This document shows, one piece after another, positions 25,499 to 34,886 of a stretch of DNA of 64,000 bases (position 1 is the stretch's first letter; every line of letters begins with the position of its first letter). The notes under the pieces are model-generated. The model made no database searches. It saw nothing but the letters and a program-made list of their open reading frames with translations, and was not told where the DNA came from. Both the position numbers and the translations under genes were made by a program. The DNA is from an uncultured Lachnospiraceae bacterium (GTDB lineage Bacteria > Bacillota > Clostridia > Lachnospirales > Lachnospiraceae). Where the stretch lies: positions 23,208 to 87,207 of the forward strand of contig CAJTJZ010000001.1 of assembly GCA_910576895.1 (NCBI GenBank), in the 5' to 3' direction.

Positions 25499-28400
25499 TT
25501 ATTTTGCTGCTCTTTCTGCTAGTGCTTCATATTTAGCTTTTGCATCACTTGCAGCTTTTGCAAACAGCTTTTCAGCTCTCTCAGGATTTGTTCTAGAAAG
25601 TCTGTTGTAACGTACTTCACTCTTAATAAATTCCTGATAATCTGTTGTAGGCTCTTTAGAATCTAACTGGAATGGATTCTTTCCTTCCTCAGCTAAAGCA
25701 GGATTATAGCGGAATAAATGCCAGTAGCCAGCTTGTACAGCTTTCTTTTCTTCTGCCTGTGCATTCTTCATACCACCTTTAATACCATGATTAATACATG
25801 GAGCATATGCAATAATAAGAGATGGACCATTATAAGCTTCTGCTTCAGCAATTGCCTTTACGCACTGATTATAATCAGCACCTTGTGCAATCTGTGCAAC
25901 ATAAATATAACCATAACTCATAGCAATTGCAGCTAAATCCTTCTTTTTAACTTCTTTTCCTGCTGCTGCAAACTGTGCAATTGCACCTGTTGGTGTAGCT
26001 TTGGAGGATTGTCCACCTGTATTGGAATAAACTTCTGTATCAAATACCATCACATTAACATCTTTTCCACTTGCAAGTACATGGTCAACACCGCCGTAAC
26101 CAATATCATAAGCCCAGCCGTCACCACCGAAGATCCATTGAGATTTCTTGGATGCAAAATCCTTATTTGCAAGGATATAATTTCTTTCCTCACAATCATC
26201 ACATCCACAGCTCTCTAATGCTGCAATTAATTTCTTTGTAGCTGCTGCATTTGCACCACTGTTATTCTGTGTAGCAAGATATTCTTCTAACGCCTTCTTT
26301 ACATCTTCCTTTTCTGCTTTTGCAAGTAATGCATTTGCTGCGTCAAGAACTCTCTTTCTTAATGCTTCTTGTCCAAGACTCATACCAAAGCCAAATTCTG
26401 CATTATCCTCAAATAAGGAATTTGCCCAAGCAGGACCTTTTCCTTCTTTATTAACTGTATATGGAGAAGCTGGTGAAGAACCACCCCAAATACTAGAACA
26501 TCCTGTTGCATTTGCAATATACATTCTATCACCAAATAACTGTGTAATCAGTTTTGCATATGGTGTTTCACCACAACCGCCGCAAGCACCAGAGAACTCA
26601 AGTAATGGCTGACGGAACTGACTGCCCTTTGGTGTATTTTCAGCAAACTTAGCTAATACATCTTCTGGTGTTTCTTTAGAAACGCCATAATCAAATAGTT
26701 TCTGTGCATCTAATTGTGTTTCGAGACCCTTCATAATAAGAGCCTTCTCGCCCTTCTTTCCCGGACAAACATTTGCACAAGAACCACATCCTGTACAGTC
26801 AAGTACAGAGATAGAAATTGCAAACTTCTTGCCTTCTACCATATTCATATCTACCATCTTAGAACCTTCTGGAGCATTTGCTGCCTGCTCTGCATCCATA
26901 GCAAGCGGACGAATAACGGCATGAGGACATACATAAGAACATAAATTACATTGAATACAAGCTTCTGGATTCCATTCTGGAACATCAACAGCAACACCAC
27001 GTTTTTCATATGCAGCAGAACCCATTGGCAATGTACCATCTACATATTCAAATAATGCAGATACTGGCAAATTATTTCCTGTCTGTGAATTAATAGAATT
27101 TTGAATACTGTTGACATAATCAACGGTTTCTTTTCTATCACCAGAAACAGTAATCTCAAGACTTTCTGTTTCTGCATTTGCCCATGACTCTGGAATATCA
27201 ATCTTAACATAACTCTTTGCACCAGCATCAATTGCATCATGATTCATCTTTACAACGTCATCACCCTTCTTAGAGTAAGAAGCCGTTGCAGCATCCTTCA
27301 TATATTTAATTGCATCTTCTTCTGGAATAATCTTGGAAATCGAGAAGAATGCAGATTGAAGGATTGTATTAATACGTCCACCAAGTCCAATCTCTTTTCC
27401 TAATTTAAAACCATCAATTGTATAGAAGTTAATCTTATGATCATACATATACTTCTTTACTTGTCCCGGCAGATGTTTTTCTAATTCTTCTTTTGTCCAT
27501 GCACAATTTAATAAGAAAGAACCACCATCTTTTAAGTCTTGAACCATATTATATTTACGAATATAAGCTGGCATATGACATGCTACAAAGTCAGCCTTAT
27601 TAATAAGATATGTGGACTTAATTGGATCATCACCAAAACGTAGATGAGAAATCGTAACACCACCAGATTTTTTGGAATCATAATCAAAATAAGCCTGTGC
27701 ATACTTATCTGTATGATCACCGATAATCTTAATAGAGTTTTTATTAGCACCTACAGTACCATCTGCACCAAGTCCCCAGAACTTACAGCTTGTAATAGAT
27801 TCTGGAGCTGTTACAGGGTTTTCTCCTCTGTCAAGAGAAAGATTGGTAACATCATCTTTAATACTAAGTGTAAATACTTTTTTATCTGTATTATGATAAG
27901 TAGCAATAATATCGGCTGGAACAACGTCTTTAGATCCTAAACCATAACGTCCATTGAATACAGGTACATCTTTAAATTCTGTATCCTTAATAGCAGCTAA
28001 TACATCAAGACAAAGTGGTTCTGCAATATCACCCTTAGATTTTGCACGATCAAGAACATAAATCTGTTTTACACTCTTTGGAATTGCTTCTAATAAGTGT
28101 TTCTGACTAAATGGTCTAAAGAGGCGAACTTTAACAAGACCAACTTTTTCACCCTTTGCTGCCAAATAATCAATTGTTTCTTCAATTGTTTCACAAACAG
28201 AACCCATAGCAATAATTACTTTTTCAGCATCTTCTGCACCATAATAATTAAATAATTTATAGTTTGTTCCAATCTTTTCATTTACTTTGTCCATATATTC
28301 CTGTGTAAGAGCAGGAACAGCATCATAATACTTATTACATGCTTCTGTTGCTTGGAAGAAGATATCAGGATTTTGTGCCGTACCTCTTTGAACTGGATGC

Positions 28401-29032
28401 TCTGGATTTAAAGCTCTCTTACGGAACTCTGCTACTGCATCCATATCGCACATTTCTTTTAAATCTTCATAATCCCAAATTTCAATTTTTTGAATTTCAT
28501 GGCTTGTACGGAAACCATCAAAGAAGTGAAGGAATGGTACACGTCCCTTAATTGCTGTCAAATGGGCTACTGCACCTAAATCCATAACTTCCTGAACGCT
28601 GCTTGCACAAAGCATAGCATAGCCTGTCTGAATGCAGGCATAAACATCGGAATGATCACCAAAAATGTTTAATGCGTGTGTTGCAAGTGTACGGGCACTT
28701 ACATGAATAACACTTGGAAGTAATTCACCTGCCATCTTATACATATTTGGAATCATCAGAAGAAGTCCTTGTGATGCTGTATACGTAGTTGTTAATGCAC
28801 CTGCTTGTAAAGAACCATGTACAGCACCTGCTGCACCTCCTTCTGATTGCATTTCGGACATTACAACCTCATGACCAAAGATATTTTTTCTTCCCTGTGC
28901 TGCCCACTGATCTGTGGAATCTGCCATTGGAGATGATGGTGTAATAGGATAGATAGCTGCTACATCTGTAAATGCATAAGACACATGAGCTGCAGCGGTG
29001 TTACCATCCATGGTTTTCATTTTTCTTGCCAT
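25499..29032 (-). CDS. nifJ: Pyruvate:ferredoxin (flavodoxin) oxidoreductase
   Basis: Oxidises pyruvate to acetyl-CoA and CO2 with reduction of ferredoxin; the central catabolic enzyme of anaerobes. The 1177 residues are the full single-chain form: domain I (MDGNTAAAHVSYAFTDVAAIYPITPSSPMAD), domain II, the gamma-type domain (SGGVTISHLRFGDDPI), a 2x4Fe-4S ferredoxin domain (CIQCNLCSYVCPH and CTGCGSCANVCPG), and the TPP domain (SGACGGCGETPYAKL, NATGCSSIWGG, GGDGWAYDIGYGGVDH, VYSNTGGQSSKATPTG). CGCDDCEER supplies cysteines near the proximal cluster. AAGGAGG lies 9 nt before the ATG. It appears monocistronic with its own promoter, an approximately 300-nt leader and a strong terminator. Confidence 0.98.
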   Translation of the reverse strand: MARKMKTMDGNTAAAHVSYAFTDVAAIYPITPSSPMADSTDQWAAQGRKNIFGHEVVMSEMQSEGGAAGAVHGSLQAGALTTTYTASQGLLLMIPNMYKMAGELLPSVIHVSARTLATHALNIFGDHSDVYACIQTGYAMLCASSVQEVMDLGAVAHLTAIKGRVPFLHFFDGFRTSHEIQKIEIWDYEDLKEMCDMDAVAEFRKRALNPEHPVQRGTAQNPDIFFQATEACNKYYDAVPALTQEYMDKVNEKIGTNYKLFNYYGAEDAEKVIIAMGSVCETIEETIDYLAAKGEKVGLVKVRLFRPFSQKHLLEAIPKSVKQIYVLDRAKSKGDIAEPLCLDVLAAIKDTEFKDVPVFNGRYGLGSKDVVPADIIATYHNTDKKVFTLSIKDDVTNLSLDRGENPVTAPESITSCKFWGLGADGTVGANKNSIKIIGDHTDKYAQAYFDYDSKKSGGVTISHLRFGDDPIKSTYLINKADFVACHMPAYIRKYNMVQDLKDGGSFLLNCAWTKEELEKHLPGQVKKYMYDHKINFYTIDGFKLGKEIGLGGRINTILQSAFFSISKIIPEEDAIKYMKDAATASYSKKGDDVVKMNHDAIDAGAKSYVKIDIPESWANAETESLEITVSGDRKETVDYVNSIQNSINSQTGNNLPVSALFEYVDGTLPMGSAAYEKRGVAVDVPEWNPEACIQCNLCSYVCPHAVIRPLAMDAEQAANAPEGSKMVDMNMVEGKKFAISISVLDCTGCGSCANVCPGKKGEKALIMKGLETQLDAQKLFDYGVSKETPEDVLAKFAENTPKGSQFRQPLLEFSGACGGCGETPYAKLITQLFGDRMYIANATGCSSIWGGSSPASPYTVNKEGKGPAWANSLFEDNAEFGFGMSLGQEALRKRVLDAANALLAKAEKEDVKKALEEYLATQNNSGANAAATKKLIAALESCGCDDCEERNYILANKDFASKKSQWIFGGDGWAYDIGYGGVDHVLASGKDVNVMVFDTEVYSNTGGQSSKATPTGAIAQFAAAGKEVKKKDLAAIAMSYGYIYVAQIAQGADYNQCVKAIAEAEAYNGPSLIIAYAPCINHGIKGGMKNAQAEEKKAVQAGYWHLFRYNPALAEEGKNPFQLDSKEPTTDYQEFIKSEVRYNRLSRTNPERAEKLFAKAASDAKAKYEALAERAAK

Positions 29033-29339
29033 TTGTTTTTTTCCTCCTTAAATATTTTTATTTACAGTTATTTATTTCAATCCACTTGCTAATTGTTGAA
29101 AAACAACTGCAATATTTTACTAAATACATAATGTCTGTAAGTACCAAAAAAAACTACGGTAATAATCGACAGAACACTTGTTTCAATCCACTTGCGGCAG
29201 TTAGGAGCAAGACAGTTATGTGGATCGCCTTATGGCAATAGGGGATACCGCTTCTGCTCCACCCACTACTGCTATTACAATTGTTTTGGACAATTTCTTC
29301 CTTATCTAAGAAAAAGGGAAATCCTTGCCGTTAATTGTT
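29033..29339 (-). promoter_or_regulatory. Long structured 5' leader of nifJ
   Basis: Between the predicted transcription start (about 29339) and the nifJ SD lie about 300 nt. A locally GC-richer section (29204-29260) is closed by GGAGCA/TGCTCC and contains the hairpin ATTGCC-ATAA-GGCGAT. A 15-bp direct repeat (GCAAGTGGATTGAAA on the minus strand) occurs at 29181-29195 and again at 29075-29089. No known riboswitch consensus is recognised. Confidence 0.4.
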
Positions 29340-29345
29340 GGAAAT

Positions 29346-29374
29346 ATTTTATCACTTTTTGGAAAAAATGTAAA
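29346..29374 (-). promoter_or_regulatory. Promoter of nifJ
   Basis: Minus strand TTTACA, 17-bp spacer, TAAAAT. The remainder of the gap to 29482 is AT-rich with nothing else supported. Confidence 0.55.
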
Positions 29375-29482
29375 GTTACAAATTAAGTTTCTTTTATATT
29401 TTTTCCGAATCTTGGAATATTATTCTAACTATTTTTGACAAAAGACGAAAAAACTAATAGTTTTTTAAAACCATAAACATAA

Positions 29483-30028
29483 TTATTCAATATTAGCATT
29501 TATTTCTTTTACTATTTCAGTAATAATTATAATACCATCTACTAACATTTCGCAAATAGGCGGATTTTCTATATCAGTATTCTTATTTTCCCAATATAAT
29601 TCAGCAAGTCTTAGGTTTTCTTGTTTATCTAATCCCCCATCAAAACATTTGATAGCATCACCAGTAAAACAATTCCCCTTGATCTCTAATTTCGCAATAC
29701 TATAAGTCGGGCGACCTATTTCTATAAAATACTTTTCCCAATCCTCTGCTTCTTTCAAAGTTTCAGATACATATAAACAGCTCATCCTAGATGGATGCGT
29801 AGGATACTTTTTTAATCTAACTTCTTCCAGTGCCAATTCCCGCAAAGCAACCATAACAGGATATTCTAAAGAATCAGAACTATATTTATTTGGATTATTA
29901 TAAATATCATTTACAATTTCTATTTTTTCGTATACTCTTTGATACACTCCATTATGATGTATTTCATCAAAGATAATTTGCTGCCCTATTTCAATTGGTC
30001 TATCTGTAATAACATGATATGCAAACAT
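29483..30028 (-). CDS. DUF2441 domain protein
   Basis: 181 residues matching the DUF2441 layout: AYHVITDRPIEIGQQIIFD at the start, VRLKKYPTHPSRMSCLYVSETLKEAEDW in the middle and a C-terminal AELYWENK. The family is small, cytosolic and of unknown function; it resembles domains that handle nucleotide or polymer substrates, but no reaction is established. GGAGG lies about 8 nt before the ATG at 30028; an overlapping out-of-frame ATG sits 4 nt upstream. A GNAT gene lies 28 nt upstream on the same strand, so the pair may be cotranscribed. It is part of a small accessory stretch between nifJ and the tRNA. Confidence 0.7.
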   Translation of the reverse strand: MFAYHVITDRPIEIGQQIIFDEIHHNGVYQRVYEKIEIVNDIYNNPNKYSSDSLEYPVMVALRELALEEVRLKKYPTHPSRMSCLYVSETLKEAEDWEKYFIEIGRPTYSIAKLEIKGNCFTGDAIKCFDGGLDKQENLRLAELYWENKNTDIENPPICEMLVDGIIIITEIVKEINANIE

Positions 30029-30056
30029 TCATTTTTCCTCCTTGTAAAAAATAAAC

Positions 30057-30542
30057 TTACTTATACTGGTGAATATACATTCTTGTCATATCAGATTCTC
30101 CATCTCCTTGTACCATACATAAAAATTCCCATCCATATTTTTCATAAAAAGAAGTATGATCGGTAACAAGATAAAGTGTGTAAATGCCTTGTTCTTTCAT
30201 ATCAGTACATACATATTGCAGTAATTTTCCAGCAATACCCTGACAGCGATAATCTTCTTCAACACAAACAGCACACACATTTGGTGTTAAATCTTTTCTA
30301 TTATGAAAATCATTTTCAATCACACCCAATCCCCCAACAATGATATCATTGTCCATTGCCAAATACCATTGTGGTACAACATTTTTATTTTTTAAGCAGT
30401 CACAAATACTTTCCTGATATGCCTTCAATGGAATCCCCCATTTTTGATGAAACCAATTTGCCGCTTGCTTCGCTATACTTTTATTTTCTCTTATTTTTAT
30501 TAATTGAATCTCTGCAATAATATTCTTCCTTAATGTTGTCAT
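30057..30542 (-). CDS. GNAT-family N-acetyltransferase
   Basis: 161 residues with the GNAT fold. Beta-strand 4 and the acetyl-CoA loop are in VCAVCVEEDYRCQGIAGKLLQYVC (Q/RxxGxA pattern), followed by LYLVTDHTSFYEKYGWEFL, a typical beta-5/alpha-4 region with the catalytic-area Tyr. AAAGGG lies 6 nt before the ATG. The acceptor substrate cannot be inferred. It lies just upstream of the DUF2441 gene. Confidence 0.85.
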   Translation of the reverse strand: MTTLRKNIIAEIQLIKIRENKSIAKQAANWFHQKWGIPLKAYQESICDCLKNKNVVPQWYLAMDNDIIVGGLGVIENDFHNRKDLTPNVCAVCVEEDYRCQGIAGKLLQYVCTDMKEQGIYTLYLVTDHTSFYEKYGWEFLCMVQGDGESDMTRMYIHQYK

Positions 30543-30704
30543 AAAAAATTCCCTTTAACTTCAGTCTTAATTATACTCATAAATGTCATTATTGACCATT
30601 ATCACTTTTTTAAAAATTTAAAGGATCAAAAACATAATTCAGATATACTTGATTTCTTTATATTTTTCCATCTATTTTCCTTTGTTTCTTAAAAATTTAT
30701 TATT

Positions 30705-31136
30705 TTAATTAATCTTCTTATACAATACATCAACTATGTCCTTTTTCAGACCATTTTGTTTGTAAAATTTTAAATTATCTTGAATAGATGTTAATTGCAT
30801 TACCTGAATATTGCTAACTTTAAGATACTTATCCAATGCATTAAGCAACGCTGTACCAATTCCTTGTCCTTTTCTTTCAGACTTTACAAACAATTCTGAA
30901 ACATAGAAAAAGTCTTCATTTGAATAAGGATCAACAAATCCAAGAATTGCTCCAACAATACCTTCTTCATCATTAGCCTTTAATCCAATTGCTTGATAGT
31001 TGTATAATATTGCTTTTATTCTTATCATTGCTCTTTCCCTTGTCCAATTTTCATTCCAAGGCTCATCTTTATATGCAGATACTAAAACATCTGAAACTTC
31101 TACTATATCCATATCTGTTATTTCATTAATGATCAT
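30705..31136 (-). CDS. GNAT-family N-acetyltransferase
   Basis: 143 residues. The acetyl-CoA binding motif is VSELFVKSERKGQGIGTALLNAL, and the C-terminal QLTSIQDNLKFYKQNGLKK is the usual beta-5/alpha-4 segment. The ATG at 31136 is preferred because GAAGGAT lies 6-7 nt upstream; the ATG at 31142 abuts the SD. The acceptor is unknown. It is not similar enough to the neighbouring GNAT to suggest a recent tandem duplication. Confidence 0.85.
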   Translation of the reverse strand: MIINEITDMDIVEVSDVLVSAYKDEPWNENWTRERAMIRIKAILYNYQAIGLKANDEEGIVGAILGFVDPYSNEDFFYVSELFVKSERKGQGIGTALLNALDKYLKVSNIQVMQLTSIQDNLKFYKQNGLKKDIVDVLYKKIN

Positions 31137-31254
31137 TATCATATCCTTCTATCTTTTAAAAAAATTAATAAAATACTTCTATTCTTAAAACAGAACCAAT
31201 TATATCATCTATCCAAAGTTCTTTCAATCTCATTTTTATTTATAATTCCAATAT

Positions 31255-31281
31255 AAAAAGCGGATGCTTTCACATCCGCTT
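31255..31281 (-). terminator. Terminator after tRNA-Gln
   Basis: AAGCGGATG and CATCCGCTT form a perfect 9-bp stem with a 6-nt loop, followed on the minus strand by TTT and T/A-rich sequence. It lies 17 nt past the tRNA 3' end. Confidence 0.8.
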
Positions 31282-31297
31282 ATCATTTTCTATATTA

Positions 31298-31369
31298 CAG
31301 GGCTACAAGGACTCGAACCTTGAAATGACGGAATCAGAATCCGCTGCCTTACCATTTGGCTATAGCCCT
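31298..31369 (-). tRNA. tRNA-Gln (anticodon CTG)
   Basis: The 72-nt gene folds as a cloverleaf: acceptor AGGGCTA/TAGCCCT, a D-arm containing AATGGTAAGGC, an anticodon arm GCGGA-TTCTGAT-TCCGT with CTG at positions 34-36, and a T-arm with GGTTCGAGTCC. The discriminator base is G. The 3' CCA is not encoded, so it must be added by tRNA nucleotidyltransferase. The anticodon-arm sequence is closely like known tRNA-Gln(CUG). It has its own promoter and terminator. Confidence 0.95.
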
Positions 31370-31421
31370 AAATCTGTAATCAGCTTCTGGTTTTTTACTC
31401 TTTTTGCTGAGCACAGATGAT

Positions 31422-31450
31422 ATTATATACTATACAATTTCATTTTGCAA
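31422..31450 (-). promoter_or_regulatory. Promoter of tRNA-Gln
   Basis: Minus strand TTGCAA, 17-bp spacer, TATAAT, about 45 nt upstream of the mature 5' end. Confidence 0.65.
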
Positions 31451-31510
31451 GACTTTTTTTTACTTTTTTTAAACTCACTACAATTTTTATCACAAGTTAG
31501 ATAAAAGAAT

Positions 31511-31933
31511 TCAAAAATCCAAAAAAGCAAATAGTATTTCTGCAATCGCATCCAATTCCTCTTCTGAAGGTTTTCCATGTTCCCAAGAAAAGGATACTTT
31601 ATCATCTTGATATCTTGGAAGTACATGAAGATGCAAATGGAATACTGTTTGTCCTGCTAATTCTCCATTATTTTGTAAAATATTAAGTCCTTCACATTGT
31701 AATGTTTGTTTCATAGCACAAGCTATCTTTTTTGCAACTACAAAAATTTTAGAAGCATCTTCTTCTGGCAATTCATAAATATTTGCGGCATGATTCTTTG
31801 GAAGAATAATTGCATGACCTTTTGACGCAGGCGAAATATCAAGAATTGTACGAAAACTTTCATCCTCATAAATTGTACGAGAAGGAATTTCTCCTGCTGC
31901 TATTTTACAAAAAATACAATCTTCTTTAACCAT
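31511..31933 (-). CDS. HIT-family nucleotide hydrolase
   Basis: 140 residues of the histidine-triad family (Hint/HinT branch), which hydrolyses nucleoside phosphoramidates and related AMP conjugates in the cytosol. It opens with CIFCKIAAGEIPS, where the Cys pair CxxC is the common zinc-site half. It continues with GHAIILPKNHA and the catalytic triad HLHLHVLPR. The length and motif order are standard. AAGGAG precedes the ATG at 7 nt. It is probably monocistronic. Confidence 0.93.
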   Translation of the reverse strand: MVKEDCIFCKIAAGEIPSRTIYEDESFRTILDISPASKGHAIILPKNHAANIYELPEEDASKIFVVAKKIACAMKQTLQCEGLNILQNNGELAGQTVFHLHLHVLPRYQDDKVSFSWEHGKPSEEELDAIAEILFAFLDF

Positions 31934-32027
31934 AATTTTTTCTCCTTTTTATTATTTTTATGTAAATTTTAATTTTATAGAATAATACTATTTTATACCA
32001 TATCTATTTATTTTAATAATTAAAATA

Positions 32028-33023
32028 CTAGTTAAATTGAAAAATAGTATCAAAATTTCTGGAAAGTTCAAAATCTCCTTTTGCACTTAAACTTCCTTCC
32101 ATAAAAGCACGTTGATATGTCATACGCCCATTAATAATTGCTTCCAAAATATCATGTTTTGTACGTGCAACTACATCTGGCTTTGGATGTTGTCCATAGG
32201 AGCATTTTAACTCTGTTCCATTGATTTCTATAATAAGTGTTTTTCCAGTATCACTAATTTGTATAGAAAATATAGCATGAAATCCCTCTTTTGGATGAAA
32301 ATGCTTTTTAAAAGAAGAAATAAATTCCCCTTCTTTTTTTTCTGCTCCTGCTTCTCCTAGTCTATTTTTAAATAATTGTGCTAATTCTTCAATATCCTCT
32401 TTCTGTTTTTTCACATAAGTATCATCAGAAACATAAATAGAAAGCTGTTCGCTCTCTTGTGGTGTTAATGCAATCCCTGTTCCTCTTTGAACCGTTTGAA
32501 TCACTGCATTTGTACTAGATGGAAGATTTTTTATCTTCTGACGAATATAGCGGTATAACATTTCTGCTTTCTTTTCTATAATATCCCTATAAATAGGATT
32601 ATTTTCAAACTCAATATGTTCTTCCACATAAGCCGCCAATCCATTCATTGGAATACCACCAAGCATTTCCCATGCCTTACAAAGTGATAATTCTCCATCT
32701 TTTTCTCCATAAGTCGTTGCCATAACAACTGGCAGCATATATAAAGTAGAAATCTTTTCTTTATCTCCATATAGCCAACAAGCATCCAGAAATTGACTCA
32801 TATAACCACCAATTCCAAACCACTCCACAGTAGTTACTAAAATAATTCCATCTGCCTCTTTTAATGTATTGGGCAACATTGTAATTCCATTTTTTTCTTC
32901 ATACAAATTATAACGAGTGACCTCTATCCGCAGTTCTTCCAAAACTTCTGTCAGCTTGTCCATTACATATAACGATGGATCTTCCAACAGGCCTCTCCCT
33001 CCATAGTAAATATTTACTTTCAT
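32028..33023 (-). CDS. Flavodoxin-fold NAD(P)H/FMN reductase fused to an SCP2 sterol-carrier domain
   Basis: 331 residues. The N-terminal half (1-170) is a flavodoxin-like/NADPH-dependent FMN reductase fold (KVNIYYGGRGLLEDPSLYVM, LKEADGIILVTTVEWFGIGGYMSQFLD). The linker (175-225) is helical. The C-terminal 100 residues form an SCP2-type hydrophobic-ligand domain (HAIFSIQISDTGKTLIIEINGTELKCSYGQHPKPDVVARTKH... with NGRMTYQRAFMEGSLSAKGDFEL). The ATG at 33023 follows AAGGGGTG at 8 nt; a GTG at 33032 overlaps the SD. The combination suggests flavin-dependent reduction of a lipid-like compound; that is inference from the domains. Confidence 0.8.
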   Translation of the reverse strand: MKVNIYYGGRGLLEDPSLYVMDKLTEVLEELRIEVTRYNLYEEKNGITMLPNTLKEADGIILVTTVEWFGIGGYMSQFLDACWLYGDKEKISTLYMLPVVMATTYGEKDGELSLCKAWEMLGGIPMNGLAAYVEEHIEFENNPIYRDIIEKKAEMLYRYIRQKIKNLPSSTNAVIQTVQRGTGIALTPQESEQLSIYVSDDTYVKKQKEDIEELAQLFKNRLGEAGAEKKEGEFISSFKKHFHPKEGFHAIFSIQISDTGKTLIIEINGTELKCSYGQHPKPDVVARTKHDILEAIINGRMTYQRAFMEGSLSAKGDFELSRNFDTIFQFN

Positions 33024-33084
33024 AAAAATCACCCCTTGCCATGATTATCTATCTTACCATTAAATATCTTATTATGCAACTATG

Positions 33085-34872
33085 CTAACAATGAAAAATA
33101 AAATTTTTATCAGCAAAACAAATCTTATCACCATTAGAAAGCTGCTTTCTATCATGTGCTAAAAGTGCGAAACCATTTAAGCTTGTACCATTGGTAGAAT
33201 TCATATCTTCTATATAATGATGGCTTTCATCATAATCAAATTTCGCATGGATACGACTAATTTTATTATTTTCTAATACATAATCTGTTCCCTTCTTTAA
33301 TTTTCCAATTAAAAATGGAAATTTCTTTAAATAAATTCTCTCACCAGAAAATTCTGACTCCAAATAAGCGACACTATGATCAGAAAAATCAACTAAAAGT
33401 TCTGTTTCTGTATTTTCCTCCTCATCTTCCTCATTTCCCTTATCTTCTTCCATTCTTTTATCATCGTTCTCTCTTTTTTTCCTTTTAAAAGAAGAATTTC
33501 CTGTTTCTTTTAAAAAGGCGTTTTGATAGTAATTTTCTTCTATTGGTTCACTTACTGTTAATCCATAAATTTCTGGCATTGGCAAACTGTCATAATCTTC
33601 TTCCCAATCAATATAATCAACATTTTCCTCTATTTCTGCACATTGGTTTTCTTTTCTGAAAATAATTAAAAATGCACCAAAAAGAAGAAAAATATAACAT
33701 AAAATTGCTATTATACAACGTATACTATCCGGCTTTCCATTAACACTTAAAATTCCACCTTTCATTAATATAAAAAGAGCAAAAAGACCTAGTAATAAAA
33801 CAACTACTGCCTGAAGATATACTTTTTTGGGATACTTTAATACTTCCCTTTGATTTTCTATTCGTTCTTCCATATATGGAAAATCATATTTACTATTTTT
33901 TATTTCTTTTTCTTGTACTTTCTCTTTTTCTCTATTTTCCTTTTTATTTTGTAACTGCTTTTTATTTTCTTTTTCCCTCTTTTCTGTCTTTCTCCTTTGT
34001 TTTTTCTCTACATCTTCTTTTCTCTCCTTTTTTCTTTCCTCTTCTCTTTCTATTTCTTGTTCTTTTTTATTAAATTCCATATCTGTCGAAATTTTTTTAA
34101 TACGCAGCTTTATATCTTCATCGTTTATTTTTTTCTCTACTAAATCTTCTTTCAATTGTTTTTTTTCATTTCTATTCTCGTTTCCAGATTCTCTTTCTAA
34201 ATGCTGTGTAAAAAACTCCTTACCTTGATCATAATTTTTTTCTCTTTTCATATCTTGTATTTTACTTTGTTCTATTTTTTCACATTCTTTTTTATTTAAC
34301 TCTTTTTTATCTATAGCTATCTTTCCACACTGACTTTCAAAAACTTCCTTTAATTTCTCTAAAGTACAATTTTTATCATGGCTTACTTGATAAAAAGCAT
34401 AAACTGCTAAAACCGCCCGTTCGTCTTTATAATCCACTTTATTTAATAAATACTCTGTAATCTTTCCAATTTGTTCTTGTAATTCTTTTTTTATTCCGGG
34501 ATAATAACAAAATTCGATAATATCCCAAGATGCATCCATATAGATAAAATTCGATTCCATAAAAATACCATTTTCATAAATAAGAAATTCTTTACATATC
34601 TCTGGCAATTTTAACAATCTTTCATAAATTTTTTGAAGCTGCAAAAAAGAAATCGGACCTATTTGAACGATATCGCTAAGTGTCTGCTTTCCTGTAATAT
34701 CATAATAATAATATTTCTGGTTATCAATCATTTTTACTTCTATTTTTAATAATCCATCAATATGATTTCTTGTAAGCATTTTTATTAAAAAAGAATCTTC
34801 TTCCTCCTCTAATGGACAAAGAACCATATAAGTATTACTTAAATCCTTCTTAAATTCTGGTGTCAATTCCAT
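33085..34872 (-). CDS. DUF6382-FHA domain protein of the Tad locus
   Basis: 595 residues. The N-terminal 190 residues are a DUF6382-type domain (FLIKMLTRNHIDGLLKIEVK, QLQKIYERLLKLPE). Residues 200-320 are an extreme Lys/Glu/Arg low-complexity, probably coiled, linker. Two membrane helices follow (about 345-365 and 375-395). The C-terminal 95 residues are an FHA phosphothreonine-binding domain (LKKFPFLIGKLKKGTDYVLENNKISRIHAKFDY, MNSTNGTSLNG). The start at 34872 has AAAGGAG 9 nt upstream; a TTG one codon earlier is less likely. It is the last gene of the Tad operon and probably links pilus assembly to Ser/Thr kinase signalling; no kinase gene is in this window. Confidence 0.85.
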   Translation of the reverse strand: MELTPEFKKDLSNTYMVLCPLEEEEDSFLIKMLTRNHIDGLLKIEVKMIDNQKYYYYDITGKQTLSDIVQIGPISFLQLQKIYERLLKLPEICKEFLIYENGIFMESNFIYMDASWDIIEFCYYPGIKKELQEQIGKITEYLLNKVDYKDERAVLAVYAFYQVSHDKNCTLEKLKEVFESQCGKIAIDKKELNKKECEKIEQSKIQDMKREKNYDQGKEFFTQHLERESGNENRNEKKQLKEDLVEKKINDEDIKLRIKKISTDMEFNKKEQEIEREEERKKERKEDVEKKQRRKTEKREKENKKQLQNKKENREKEKVQEKEIKNSKYDFPYMEERIENQREVLKYPKKVYLQAVVVLLLGLFALFILMKGGILSVNGKPDSIRCIIAILCYIFLLFGAFLIIFRKENQCAEIEENVDYIDWEEDYDSLPMPEIYGLTVSEPIEENYYQNAFLKETGNSSFKRKKRENDDKRMEEDKGNEEDEEENTETELLVDFSDHSVAYLESEFSGERIYLKKFPFLIGKLKKGTDYVLENNKISRIHAKFDYDESHHYIEDMNSTNGTSLNGFALLAHDRKQLSNGDKICFADKNFIFHC

Positions 34873-34886
34873 CAAAACTCTCTCCT

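Noticed and set aside
29075..29195. Two TTTCAATCCACTTGC copies resemble the end of type I CRISPR repeats
   Set aside because: Only 15 nt are shared, the copies are 106 bp apart with no third unit, the preceding sequence is unrelated between copies, and no cas gene is in the window. Kept only as a direct repeat in the nifJ leader.
33876..34073. Plus-strand ORF rich in Phe/Leu opposite the FHA protein linker
   Set aside because: Mirror image of the Lys/Glu-rich low-complexity linker.
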